Part shown: one piece after another, positions 17,175 through 25,178 of the stretch | How the letters are laid out: every line of letters starts with the position of its first letter | Numbering within the stretch: position 1 is the first letter of the stretch | Origin: Dehalococcoidia bacterium | GTDB taxonomy: Bacteria; Chloroflexota; Dehalococcoidia; SZUA-161 | Length of the DNA stretch: 36,331 bases | Direction of reading: 5' to 3' | NCBI GenBank assembly: GCA_004376205.1 | Contig: SOKG01000105.1 | Span: 1-36,331 of the forward strand | Program-made: the position numbers and the translations under genes | Notes under the pieces: model-generated | What the model was told of the DNA's origin: nothing | The model's input: the letters and a program-made list of their open reading frames with translations, nothing else | Database searches by the model: none

Positions 17175-17477
17175 ATGATGCAGGCCAGTGGGCAGTTAAC
17201 GGACGGAAAGGCGGTGGCTAGCTATATGGGCTGGATTTGGACCTTGGGCGGAACGTGCTTCGGGTATCGAGATGGAGACAAGCTCTGGGATCATGAGGGT
17301 CACCACGTAGGCACGTTCCAGGGAGATGAGGTCTACAGCCTGGATGGCCGCTACCTTGGCGAGATAAAGGAAAACCTCTTGATCATCAATCAATCCAAGC
17401 AGGCGCGCTGGCGCGCGATGTTCACGCCCTACGCGAAACGCGCTGGCAGGTCGAAACACGGTGATTATGCCGTATGA
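17175..17477 (+). CDS. Small repeat protein resembling 4-fold beta-flower proteins
   Basis: This 100-aa protein consists of short repeated units of the form G-K-x-V-x-x-x-x-G-x-x-W: DGKAVASYMGWIW, GGTCFGYRDGDKLWDHEG, HHVGTFQGDEVYSLDG and RYLGEIKENLLI. Such four-unit beta proteins are known as small stand-alone domains of unknown function. The basic tail (RAMFTPYAKRAGRSKHG) is not part of the repeats. No strong ribosome-binding site is seen, and the gene follows the aldolase by 44 bp. Function unknown; the family assignment is by repeat pattern only. Confidence 0.55.
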   Translation: MMQASGQLTDGKAVASYMGWIWTLGGTCFGYRDGDKLWDHEGHHVGTFQGDEVYSLDGRYLGEIKENLLIINQSKQARWRAMFTPYAKRAGRSKHGDYAV

Positions 17478-17591
17478 GCTAATGGGCGCCGGCTAGAAGA
17501 CTTCCCCGCTCCCGAAGGACTACGAGGCAAATTCATAATAGCTGGCCGTGCCAAGACCGCGACTTCGCTCCCCTCAGCCCTGAAGGGCCCC

Positions 17592-18416
17592 TTAGCGCCA
17601 TAGTATCGCAGGCTCGTTGCGGAGAGGTATGCGACGAAACCTGTGCCTGGGATACCCGATCATCATAGCCCCCAGGCACGTGTGACCCTCAGGGAGCTGC
17701 AGTGCCTCCATCATGCGGGGATAAGACATGGTACCCAAATGGAACCACCCGGCCCAGCATGCGCCCAGACCCTGAGAGTAGGCCGCCAGCTCCAGGGTGG
17801 TCAGGGCGATAGCGCTGGACTGCGGAGCCATAACATCATCCCGAGGCGCATGGGCTACGATGGCATGAGGTGCACCGCGCATTATCCTGTCTATCCCGCT
17901 GTCCCAGTCGTCCACGATGAGATCGAAGCGGAGGTAATCAGCCATTCCCGGCATTTCCTTGATTGCCAGGCGCAGCCAGTCCGCCACCAGCCCGGCGAGG
18001 CGCTTGACCTCCTTCGTGTCCTCAATAACAAGCCACTGCACCGGCTGCGCGTTGTGCCCGGACGGCGCGTGGCGGGCGATATCGATTAGCTTGGCCAGCA
18101 TCTCCCGCGGCACTGGTTTTTTCTTATAGACGCGAATGGAGCGCCGCGACCGCAGTAGATGCTCCACCTGATCCGGAGAAGGAAGCAGCTTCTTCCTCAC
18201 CGGGGCACAGTCCTCGGGCTTCATTGTCTCCAGCGCAATGGCGTCACGCGGGCACACGGCAACACAATGGCCGCAGATGATACATACCTCCTCGCGGCCC
18301 TCAACATAAGAAGGCAGTGCCTCGGGCTCCACAAGTTCAATGATGCCCGGAGGACACTCCAGCACACACATACCACAAGAATTGCATTTGTCACGGTCAA
18401 CTGCTAATAGGCTCAT
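17592..18416 (-). CDS. Ferredoxin-nitroreductase fusion flavoprotein
   Basis: This 274-aa protein has an N-terminal 2[4Fe-4S] ferredoxin (CNSCGMCVLECPPGII about residues 11-26; CIICGHCVAVCPRDAI about 45-60). A nitroreductase domain follows, beginning LLRSRRSIRVYKKKPVPREM, the FMN-binding SRRSxR motif. Further nitroreductase marks are ARHAPSGHNAQPVQWLVI, ALTTLELAAYSQGLGACWAGW and CLGAMMIGYP. The ferredoxin half probably feeds electrons to FMN; the reduced substrate is unknown. It has its own promoter upstream and a GGGGAGGG ribosome-binding site. It faces the left end of the virion gene block, which is on the same strand upstream. Confidence 0.92.
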   Translation of the reverse strand: MSLLAVDRDKCNSCGMCVLECPPGIIELVEPEALPSYVEGREEVCIICGHCVAVCPRDAIALETMKPEDCAPVRKKLLPSPDQVEHLLRSRRSIRVYKKKPVPREMLAKLIDIARHAPSGHNAQPVQWLVIEDTKEVKRLAGLVADWLRLAIKEMPGMADYLRFDLIVDDWDSGIDRIMRGAPHAIVAHAPRDDVMAPQSSAIALTTLELAAYSQGLGACWAGWFHLGTMSYPRMMEALQLPEGHTCLGAMMIGYPRHRFRRIPLRNEPAILWR

Positions 18417-18454
18417 TGTCCCTCCCCCAACGCTGTCATTACTCGGTGGTGGAT

Positions 18455-18483
18455 ACTCTAAGTGGCTGATCTGCGTCTGTCAA
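18455..18483 (-). promoter_or_regulatory. Promoter of the nitroreductase gene
   Basis: On the minus strand TTGACA (18478-18483) and TAGAGT (18455-18460) are separated by exactly 17 nt and lie 39 nt before the ATG. The plsY promoter at 26809-26837 has the same -35, -10 and spacing. Confidence 0.55.
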
Positions 18484-18569
18484 GTTCCCTCAGCGTCTTG
18501 GCTCACACTTCATCGGTGTCGAATTCGAGGTAGCCCATCGCCTCGATGCGCTGTGTGATGATTTCGCCA

Positions 18570-18881
18570 TCACGCTGACGCTATTCTTGCCTCAATTGCT
18601 GTCACCCTTGCGCTGAGGTCGTCTATCTCGGCAAGATAGTCTCTTGCTGGTGGACGTGGCTTAGGCAATAAAGCTGCTTCCTCGGCTGTCGCATCTCTCC
18701 ACTCAATTGCGTAGTCTGCTAGACTAGCGTGTTCACTATCATCCGTATCCATGATAAGCTCTGCCTTGTCAATCTCTACGCCATAGGCAAGAGCAGCATC
18801 ATGTATGAGGTCAATTCCTCTAACAGAGTCAGTATCTTCTACTCTGTCCACTGGTAGCAAATATCTTCTCACAACCATCAT
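18570..18881 (-). CDS. Last gene of virion block, 103-aa hypothetical with C-terminal coiled coil
   Basis: I start this gene at the ATG at 18881, which overlaps the TGA of the preceding fibre gene (GGATGATGG) and has AGAGGATAGG nearby. The longer frame from 18959 would overlap the fibre gene. The acidic protein has a compact middle section (IHDAALAYGVEIDKAELIMD), a Pro-rich hinge (PKPRPPARDY) and a predicted coiled coil (EIDDLSARVTAIEARIASA). Its position after two fibres suggests a fibre-associated or tail-assembly role. No family is recognised. Confidence 0.65.
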   Translation of the reverse strand: MMVVRRYLLPVDRVEDTDSVRGIDLIHDAALAYGVEIDKAELIMDTDDSEHASLADYAIEWRDATAEEAALLPKPRPPARDYLAEIDDLSARVTAIEARIASA

Positions 18882-20440
18882 CCTATCCTCTGCATCCCAA
18901 ATTCCGGTGTTGTCTGTGCAACAGCTACTATATTCAAGGCTCCACCCGAATCCTGCCACACCCTACATTTCACATAATCATTGACTGCCATATCGTAGAC
19001 ACAACTAATTGCGAAAGCTCCCCCGTATCCACCACTACTAAGGCCCGCCGCCCTATTAAATCCCATCCAAGTAGTACCATTCATAAATATGCCACCCTCT
19101 CTTATACCAGTCGCATTTGCCGCCCACTCCACAATCAGCCATATAAGGTATTTTCCTGCTGTCTTACAGGTTAATCTATCATTATTGCTACTTGGGTCAT
19201 GGATTGCGTCTGTATCATATCTCTCAGAGTTAAACGCAAGCGGGGTTGACGCGCCGCCGCTAGGAATAGACTGGTTAGCATTGTGGTAAACACGAGCACC
19301 CTCGGTATACAGACCTATATCGCCCCACGCTATGTCTGTGCCATCTGATTTCAGAACTTTGCCAGCAGCCCCCACTACCAATTCGTCCCACTTGGGGGTG
19401 GCGTTGCCATAGATGATAGAACCCCTCGTAACTGCGTCGGCTACGGAGTCATTATGGGTCGAGCCATCAAGGACAGCGTGAGCTGCTCCACCACCTCCAC
19501 CCGCAGCTATGTCAAACCACTTCGAGTTCGTGGAGTCCCAGACTAACATTATGCCATCCTCAAGGTCATCCAGGTTTATATCAGCCTTGCCCTGTAGCCA
19601 GATATTTCCAGTATTATGCTTGACCACCACAGTTCGAGCGTCATTCTCAGCCCGAAGGATTATCAAGTTTACCGTCGTGCCGCCGTTGATGGTGTCCAGA
19701 TCATCAGTTGCTGCGTCTCCCTCCGTATCAACGGTGTGGAACATCTGTGTGACCGTAACTGCTCCAGAGGCAATGGTAAGCTCGGTGGCAGCCTTCATCA
19801 GGAAGCCAAGCATATTGGTAAATTTGTTGCTCTGGCAGTCGAGATCGCCGCCGAGCTGGGGGGTGACATCCTCAACCACGTTCTCCAATTTCTGCCCCAG
19901 CTCCTGGTCGATGCCGTAGAGGTGGGCAGTGAGGTTGTCCACGTTGTCTGCCTCGGAGGGTGTTGTGGTGGGCGTGTAGTTGGTGGGGTTCCAGTCGATA
20001 TCCAGCTTGTCACCATCTACTTCGTCTGAGGCTCCTGTAACATGGTCTGTCGCATGGCTAGACAAGGCGTACAGCACCTCTCCAGAAGCAGAAAACACTT
20101 GAAGGCCGTTACCCGATAGCAGCAGCGAGCCACCATTGGCCTCAAGAGTCAAGTTTTCGGGGATGATTCGCCTTGAGTTAGTGCCGTCCCTTTGCACATA
20201 GAGGTTGACGGTGCGAGCAGACGAATCGGTGTTGACAAGCGTTATTGATTTGACAATGGCAGTGGTGGATGCAGGAGTTGTGTAAAGGGTTGCCTTGCTA
20301 CCCGCTAGCTGTCCATCGGCAAGGGCCTTCACATCCACGTTTCTGGACGAGTCTACCTGCGCCCCGTTGATGGTATAGTCCACCACGTTAGCAGCAGAGG
20401 CATCGCCCTCAATTAGGTCAGCGGCTTCAAGTGTTATCAT
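18878..20440 (-). CDS. Tail fibre / receptor-binding protein with C1q-like end
   Basis: This 520-aa protein has a mosaic build typical of phage fibres. An N-terminal beta-rich domain (to about 130) contains TPASTTAIVKSITLVNTDSS, a known virion host-contact module pattern. Next comes SSHATDHVTGASDEVDGD, a His/Asp motif shared with the neighbouring fibre. Low-complexity stalk segments follow (GGGGGAAHAVLDGSTHND, GAAGKVLKSDGTDIAW). The C-terminal 135 residues resemble a trimeric C1q/TNF-like head (SIPSGGASTPLAFNSERYDT, CKTAGKYLIWLIVEW, VNDYVKCRVWQDSGG). It begins immediately after the stop of the preceding fibre and overlaps the next gene by 4 bp. Confidence 0.8.
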   Translation of the reverse strand: MITLEAADLIEGDASAANVVDYTINGAQVDSSRNVDVKALADGQLAGSKATLYTTPASTTAIVKSITLVNTDSSARTVNLYVQRDGTNSRRIIPENLTLEANGGSLLLSGNGLQVFSASGEVLYALSSHATDHVTGASDEVDGDKLDIDWNPTNYTPTTTPSEADNVDNLTAHLYGIDQELGQKLENVVEDVTPQLGGDLDCQSNKFTNMLGFLMKAATELTIASGAVTVTQMFHTVDTEGDAATDDLDTINGGTTVNLIILRAENDARTVVVKHNTGNIWLQGKADINLDDLEDGIMLVWDSTNSKWFDIAAGGGGGAAHAVLDGSTHNDSVADAVTRGSIIYGNATPKWDELVVGAAGKVLKSDGTDIAWGDIGLYTEGARVYHNANQSIPSGGASTPLAFNSERYDTDAIHDPSSNNDRLTCKTAGKYLIWLIVEWAANATGIREGGIFMNGTTWMGFNRAAGLSSGGYGGAFAISCVYDMAVNDYVKCRVWQDSGGALNIVAVAQTTPEFGMQRIG

Positions 20441-21499
20441 CTAAACCCCCATAAAAGCTAGTATTCTGGCATTGTTGTCCGCACCAGCGGATGATGTCGC
20501 CCACTTTATGCCGGTGGCCTGAGTCGGGTCCGCCGTAAGCACCTGTCCATCAGTGCCAACGGCCAGCCTTGTGGGCGTATTGTCGGCGGTGGCGGCGATT
20601 ATGTCGCCCTTGGCATCCAGCAGGCTCTCAAGCACGTAGCCGCTGTGGGGGTCAGCGGCGGCATAATGGTCTTCAAGCGCGTCCCTGACAGCGTCCTTCG
20701 AGGGGGCAACATCGGTAACGCCATTCCAGCCCGCGGGATCATAGGGTGTATTGTCAACAGAGGCAGCCTTGGCCTCGGCATCGGTGTATTTGGCATGGTG
20801 GTCTGAGGCTCCGACCCCGGTTAGGCTACTGTGCGCCTTCTCTGATAGCTGAGCCAGCCTGGTAGCAGTTTCCCCTCTTGCGCTCTCTTCCCAGGCAGAG
20901 CCTGTATCTCGATACAGAATCCTGCTATCCGTCGCCCAGTAGAATCGGCCTGCTGTCCCCGCAGCAGGTTTGCTTGCGTCTAAGCCTGTCCTAAGAAGCC
21001 CATAGACCTCATCATTGCCAGTCTTGGCATGATGGTCACTTCCCCCGATACCGTCTAGGTCGGCGTGGTCAGCTACTGCTACTTTTACCCAACTTGTCCC
21101 GTTATCCCGATAGAGAATATGCTCATCCGTAGTCCAGAAAAACCTTCCATCAATGCCAGCAGCAGGACGATTCGCCAGTGCGCCAGCAAGGAGTGGATAT
21201 GCTCTAGGGTCAAGTGCTGAATCTATCTCATCACTAGCCCCATCAGTGTGAGTGTTTTCATGCGCCCCCGGAGCTGGCGGCTCTTGAGGCACGCCCCATA
21301 GCCCCACCAAGATGCAGTCATCCGGATTGCTTGGATCAAGCGATAGAAGCACTACTGAGCGACCAGCAACCATATCGGCTCTATTAAGTGCAGCAGATAC
21401 CGTTACGTTATCAAGCCACACGCTCAGACTACCAATGACCTGAACACTTGCCTTGTACGTATCGCTGTCGAAGGCTTTGAGTATGCCCTTTCGAATCAT
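20441..21499 (-). CDS. Tail fibre-like protein with duplicated segments
   Basis: I place the start at the ATG at 21499 (MIRKGILKAFDSDTYKASVQ) because AGGAAGGG lies just upstream. The frame also opens at a GTG at 21538 that overlaps the previous gene's stop. The 352-aa protein has an N-terminal small beta-barrel-like domain (to about residue 70). Fibre sequence follows with two copies of a unit ending GRFFWTTDEHILYRDNGTSW and GRFYWATDSRILYRDTGSAW (about residues 112-137 and 178-203). The His/Asp motif HENTHTDGASDEID also occurs in the next fibre. The tail contains LAVGTDGQVLTAD, common near fibre ends. Confidence 0.72.
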   Translation of the reverse strand: MIRKGILKAFDSDTYKASVQVIGSLSVWLDNVTVSAALNRADMVAGRSVVLLSLDPSNPDDCILVGLWGVPQEPPAPGAHENTHTDGASDEIDSALDPRAYPLLAGALANRPAAGIDGRFFWTTDEHILYRDNGTSWVKVAVADHADLDGIGGSDHHAKTGNDEVYGLLRTGLDASKPAAGTAGRFYWATDSRILYRDTGSAWEESARGETATRLAQLSEKAHSSLTGVGASDHHAKYTDAEAKAASVDNTPYDPAGWNGVTDVAPSKDAVRDALEDHYAAADPHSGYVLESLLDAKGDIIAATADNTPTRLAVGTDGQVLTADPTQATGIKWATSSAGADNNARILAFMGV

Positions 21500-21534
21500 C
21501 ACACCCTTCCTTCCCATACCCTTCCTAGGAAGGG

Positions 21535-23919
21535 TCACACCGTCCCCAGAATGGCAGTTAAGGAGTAGATGCCTTTAGCTGGCACATAATGGTGGTTAAG
21601 ACCTAAAATCCTTCGCTTTGCCGAGCTCAGCCCCGCACGTGAATCTGTGATTTCAACCACGTCATACAGTTCTTGCCCGCAGTTCAGTGGGACTATGATA
21701 TGCCCTGAAATGGCTCTGATAGCCGCCTCCCTGAGCATGGCATCGCCTCTTTGATGAGCCTTAGTTGTCGTATCAAGGTTTGTGTCGTACGCTTGAGCAA
21801 GTTTATCCCAGACCAGCTCAACCTCATCCCAGTCCCAATCCTCGGTGAATACGCTATCTCCAAAGGCCTGCGCCCGATTAACCTGCTTCACATACTGCCT
21901 GTAGATCCCTTCGTGGATTGCGTGGTCTGTGCCATACGTGTAATCCGTGCTATCTGAGGTTTGCGGATGTTTAAGATACCCGTAATGCCCCCTGAAGAAT
22001 AAGACATCCTCAACCATTGCCAGAAGCCTAAGCACTGTCGTCTTGCCGCTCTCTCTGGGATAGATTGTGAATGTTGGATACTGGGCTGTAATCGCCGAAC
22101 TGCTGCTGAAGGATGAGAACTCAAGTCCCGCCCGGGCAAAGATGAAGTTTAGCAGTTGGAATATGTTCTTGTCCCCAGATGCCCATAAGAATTGTCGCCT
22201 AGCCTTCCACTCTTCAAGTAATCCCCAACCATCCACAGCATGAAGAATGAACTCGGCTCTTCCTCCAGAGGAAGAGTATTCCCATCCCGTTATCCAGTGA
22301 GCAAGCCCCGTTGAGTGCTCAGGCGATGATCCCGCCGTCGTGTGATACCCTGGTGAAAATTTGATCTCTGAGCCGAGCCTTATTGCTTCGTAGGTATCAC
22401 CTGACTGGCCAATATCGGCAAATCGGCCATCATCGTTTCTGAGGACGATGGTAATACGTCCTGACGTTTCATTGGTCAGGGCTTCTATTTGTAGGACGCT
22501 ATCGGTGATCTCAACACTCCCCGCTGATACCGAAGCTCGCCACACCCCATCAGGCCGTGTCAGCCAAATGCTGGGGCTCTTGTGGCACATGGCCAGGCCG
22601 TAGTCGCTGGATAGGTTGAAGGGGACGGGCTCGCGCCACAGGTTGTCGATGAAGTCGGCGGTTGCCAGGCTGTGTGTCCAGTAAGGGCGGTTGTAGGGCT
22701 CGTTGCCCGAGTAGGCCTCGACGAAGAAGGCCCTGAAGACATCGGGCATATCGAGGGCGGGAAACTTGAAGGCGATATCGCTGTCTGTCTCTGCGATCGT
22801 GAGTTCTTTTAATGATGACCAGTTCCCCACGGCTGCGGAGTAGCCATCCCCCAGGACACAGGTACAGACGATGGGCCTCATGGTAGTGGCTTGTGTGCCT
22901 GTGACCACGATGTTCCAGTCGCCCATGTAGGTAACTGCGACGCCGCTGATCGAGTTCATCGAGTTTGTCCAGGCAGCCGCAACTTCCCAGGTATTGTCCT
23001 GCTCAAAATCAAAATCGTGAATCCTTACATGCCGCAACGTGTCAACTGGCTTTAGTCGAACCCTGGCCCTGGTTACCATTTGGCTCGGTGTTACAGCGTG
23101 TTCTGTATACGCACTCGTTGCGGCGTCGCCCTCGTAGACATCATGCCAAGCATCACCATAATAAGCATCTATATCGATCTGCGCCCCAGCTCCAATGTTA
23201 GAGGCATAATAGCGAACCTTGGAGCAAAGCAATGCAGCATGGGTAAACTCAATGAAAGAAGACCACGTATCCTTTCTTACATTTGCATCGTAGCCAAATG
23301 TACCTGTGTCATCATCGTAGGTTTGCACCTCGTTATACCATTCGCCACCTGGATCACTGTGCCCCGTTGGGCTTACCCACGTAGCAGCAGCGGTAGCATC
23401 GTAGCGGCGGCGATTGATATTTGTGCCATCCCAATACAGGACTATCGCTTCATTGGCATTCTTGAAACAGGCAGCCAGGCGGAAGTCTGCTGTTCCGTCG
23501 ATCCCGCCCATATTCAGCCAGCTACCAAAACTTGCCCCGTTGTCAGTACTCACAGATAGGTACAAAATCCCATCCGTGCCGATTCTCCATGCATGAACAT
23601 TTGCTGCATAGGAGCATAGCGCCACTGCATATGCCGTTACCCCCCAGTCCGTCCACTGGGAGTAATCAGAGCTCTCGTCAGGACTCGTAACCCGCTGGCG
23701 ATAGAGTTCGTTTGTACTAGGGTCAACACGGAGTCTTATCAGCGAGCCGTCGCCGGGCATGCAGCAAGCGTGGAATGAATCACTCTCGCTGCCTTCGTAG
23801 AGCCGAGTCCATGATAGGCGCGTGATCCCGCCTATCTTCTCAAACACCTCGACCTTAGGGTGAGGGCGGGCTGAGCTGGACTTCTGCGCTGCAGTTAGGG
23901 TGGATGATAGTGTCCTCAT
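21535..23919 (-). CDS. Large tail or baseplate structural protein, 794 aa
   Basis: This is the largest virion gene. The N-terminal third has beta-propeller-like or lectin-like repeats (LYLSVSTDNGASFGSW, NEAIVLYWDGTNINRRRYD). A middle part reads like a discoidin-type fold. The C-terminal third (from about residue 460, VEITDSVLQIEALTNETSGR to the end) resembles the hub or tail-adaptor proteins of siphovirus/podovirus baseplates, with RAQAFGDSVFTEDW and QELYDVVEITDSRAGLSS. This assignment is from style and gene order, not a recognised family. There is no obvious ribosome-binding site; a palindrome lies directly in its leader. Its stop overlaps the GTG of the next frame. Confidence 0.65.
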   Translation of the reverse strand: MRTLSSTLTAAQKSSSARPHPKVEVFEKIGGITRLSWTRLYEGSESDSFHACCMPGDGSLIRLRVDPSTNELYRQRVTSPDESSDYSQWTDWGVTAYAVALCSYAANVHAWRIGTDGILYLSVSTDNGASFGSWLNMGGIDGTADFRLAACFKNANEAIVLYWDGTNINRRRYDATAAATWVSPTGHSDPGGEWYNEVQTYDDDTGTFGYDANVRKDTWSSFIEFTHAALLCSKVRYYASNIGAGAQIDIDAYYGDAWHDVYEGDAATSAYTEHAVTPSQMVTRARVRLKPVDTLRHVRIHDFDFEQDNTWEVAAAWTNSMNSISGVAVTYMGDWNIVVTGTQATTMRPIVCTCVLGDGYSAAVGNWSSLKELTIAETDSDIAFKFPALDMPDVFRAFFVEAYSGNEPYNRPYWTHSLATADFIDNLWREPVPFNLSSDYGLAMCHKSPSIWLTRPDGVWRASVSAGSVEITDSVLQIEALTNETSGRITIVLRNDDGRFADIGQSGDTYEAIRLGSEIKFSPGYHTTAGSSPEHSTGLAHWITGWEYSSSGGRAEFILHAVDGWGLLEEWKARRQFLWASGDKNIFQLLNFIFARAGLEFSSFSSSSAITAQYPTFTIYPRESGKTTVLRLLAMVEDVLFFRGHYGYLKHPQTSDSTDYTYGTDHAIHEGIYRQYVKQVNRAQAFGDSVFTEDWDWDEVELVWDKLAQAYDTNLDTTTKAHQRGDAMLREAAIRAISGHIIVPLNCGQELYDVVEITDSRAGLSSAKRRILGLNHHYVPAKGIYSLTAILGTV

Positions 23920-23929
23920 TTAGAGTTCT

Positions 23930-23950
23930 GGGGCACCCGTGCCGTGCCCC
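23930..23950. repeat. REP-like palindrome in the leader of the 794-aa tail gene
   Basis: GGGGCA (23930-23935) and TGCCCC (23945-23950) enclose a GC-rich loop. On the minus strand the element begins GTAGGGGCACGG, a form widespread as an interspersed repeat in bacterial chromosomes. Confidence 0.5.
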
Positions 23951-23957
23951 TACCTCC

Positions 23958-24107
23958 TTACCAGAAGACGTGGCCTAGAATAATGCCGATCGCCTGGGCT
24001 ATGAGCAGCCATAGAAGGGGATGCCTGCGCTGGCTGGCTCGGATTATGTACGTCCAGGGACGGCCTCCTATTCTCGACCACAGGGCTCGGTATAGTCGTT
24101 CGATCAT
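23958..24107 (-). CDS. Small membrane protein, 49 aa
   Basis: This gene starts at the ATG at 24107 (MIERLYRALWSRIGGRP) and ends with TAA at 23958-23960. A basic amphipathic N-terminal part is followed by one hydrophobic segment (HPLLWLLIAQAIGIILGHVF) long enough to span a membrane. It lies within the virion gene block, between the connector region and the large tail gene. A small one-helix protein in this position could be a holin-like or virion membrane protein, but one helix and position are the only evidence. Confidence 0.55.
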   Translation of the reverse strand: MIERLYRALWSRIGGRPWTYIIRASQRRHPLLWLLIAQAIGIILGHVFW

Positions 24108-24154
24108 TAGACTGGGATGGCGAGCTGGTTGGGCAGAGGCTTTCCCGCCTTTCG

Positions 24155-24280
24155 CTAGATGGCGGCAAGCATCTCGGCTTTCTTCAGCTTTTCCTCCGGT
24201 GATATCGGCTGGTGCGGTAGCTCCTCGACCTGGCGCTCGATTGCCGCCCAGCGCTCTGCTCGGGTTCTGGTTCTTGCCAT
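24155..24280 (-). CDS. Small virion-block protein, 41 aa
   Basis: This gene starts at the ATG at 24280 with AAGGGAG about 9 nt upstream and ends with TAG at 24155-24157. The sequence opens MARTRTRAERWAAIERQVEE and continues with a Pro hinge (LPHQPISPEE) and a short charged helix (KLKKAEMLAAI). It is strongly charged and helical and lies just before the 49-aa membrane protein. No family is recognised; the good ribosome-binding site and position argue that it is real. Confidence 0.55.
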   Translation of the reverse strand: MARTRTRAERWAAIERQVEELPHQPISPEEKLKKAEMLAAI

Positions 24281-24309
24281 GTAGTTTGCTCCCTTCAGTC
24301 TTTCTTCCA

Positions 24310-24375
24310 CCCTCACCCTTTAAGGGAGAGGGGACTACGGTGGTTCTTCTATGGCGGGGCGTTGCCTCGCCCCTA
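24310..24375. repeat. Two REP-like palindromes after the connector gene
   Basis: CCCTCACCCTT with TAAGGGAGAGGG (24310-24333), and GGGGCG with CGCCCC (24356-24373), are two different palindromes. The second reaches the connector stop codon: its TAG is part of the repeat-like sequence GTAGGGGCGAGGC. Both types are common interspersed repeats in bacterial chromosomes. Confidence 0.5.
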
Positions 24376-25005
24376 CGGGCCGGTAACGATTGATTTGGAG
24401 ACCGGCGTTGTGGCAGGAGTATAGAGTTGCCTTACTCTGACCCTATTGGTGCGCCCCAGGCGCCTGAGTTCCTTGCGAAATCGAGTGAGTAGCTCGCTGC
24501 CTTGCTTTTGGTATGTTTCGGCGGTGTCAGCTCCACCAACGTTGACTCGGTTGATGGCGTAGTTGGCCCACTCCAGCAGGGCGTAGGCGGCTGCTCCTAG
24601 CGCAACCAGGTCTTCGTGCTGCGTGGGTATGGTGGAACTGGAGGCGTCCAGGGTGTGGAGCTTGCCGTAGTAGATCCGCGCATCGCTGCCGTCTGGCACA
24701 ATATCTGAGAGGATGGTGAGGGTGTCTTGCCAGAGAGCGAATCGCCGATACGTTGGTGGATAGCTGCCGATGGGATACTCCACGGTCTCGATCATCACTC
24801 TGTTGGAGAGTTGGGCAATGTCGACATCACGGCTGCTGGCGGTGGTAGCGATGTCTGCCGTGTCCTCCATGGGCAGCGCCTGGGAGAATTGGCTGACGGC
24901 GTGGGCGATATGGCGGTCGAGCTCGTCATCAGTCCAGCGATAGTTAGTGGCGTCCTCGTCGTGGAGGTCTCTTCGAATGATTGTCCGCATTTCTGATAGG
25001 TTCAT
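24373..25005 (-). CDS. Probable head-tail connector/adaptor protein
   Basis: This 210-aa protein directly follows the major capsid gene and has the look of phage neck or adaptor proteins. The N-terminal helical part (MRTIIRRDLHDEDATNYRWT, then DDELDRHIAHAVSQFSQALP) is typical of gp6/gp15-type connectors, where a W-T-D-D-E-L-D motif is frequent. A beta-rich middle (RRFALWQDTLTIL, DARIYYGKLHTLD) and a helical end (QHEDLVALGAAAYALLEWAN, YQKQGSELLTRFRKELRRL) follow. A GGAGCCATC leader precedes the ATG. In particles it would sit between portal and tail. The assignment rests on gene order and pattern. Confidence 0.68.
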   Translation of the reverse strand: MNLSEMRTIIRRDLHDEDATNYRWTDDELDRHIAHAVSQFSQALPMEDTADIATTASSRDVDIAQLSNRVMIETVEYPIGSYPPTYRRFALWQDTLTILSDIVPDGSDARIYYGKLHTLDASSSTIPTQHEDLVALGAAAYALLEWANYAINRVNVGGADTAETYQKQGSELLTRFRKELRRLGRTNRVRVRQLYTPATTPVSKSIVTGP

Positions 25006-25139
25006 GATGGCTCCTTTCCGCTGCCACAGAGCGGCAACGCTACAGCCCCGCTGCTCTCATCTTCCTGACGGGGCGGTGGGGGGAGTGGGGGCGGGAGGAA
25101 CCTTGCCCTCACTAGCCCCCCTGCCACATTCTGTATGAA

Positions 25140-25165
25140 CGCTCGTGGCTCAGGGAGCACGAGCG
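25140..25165 (-). terminator. Hairpin downstream of the major capsid gene
   Basis: CGCTCGTG (25140-25147) pairs perfectly with CACGAGCG (25158-25165) across a 10-nt loop, 14 nt after the capsid stop codon. There is no T-run, so full termination is uncertain. A partial terminator or mRNA-stabilising hairpin after the capsid gene is common in phages. Confidence 0.45.
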
Positions 25166-25178
25166 CTGCTTTAAGGCT

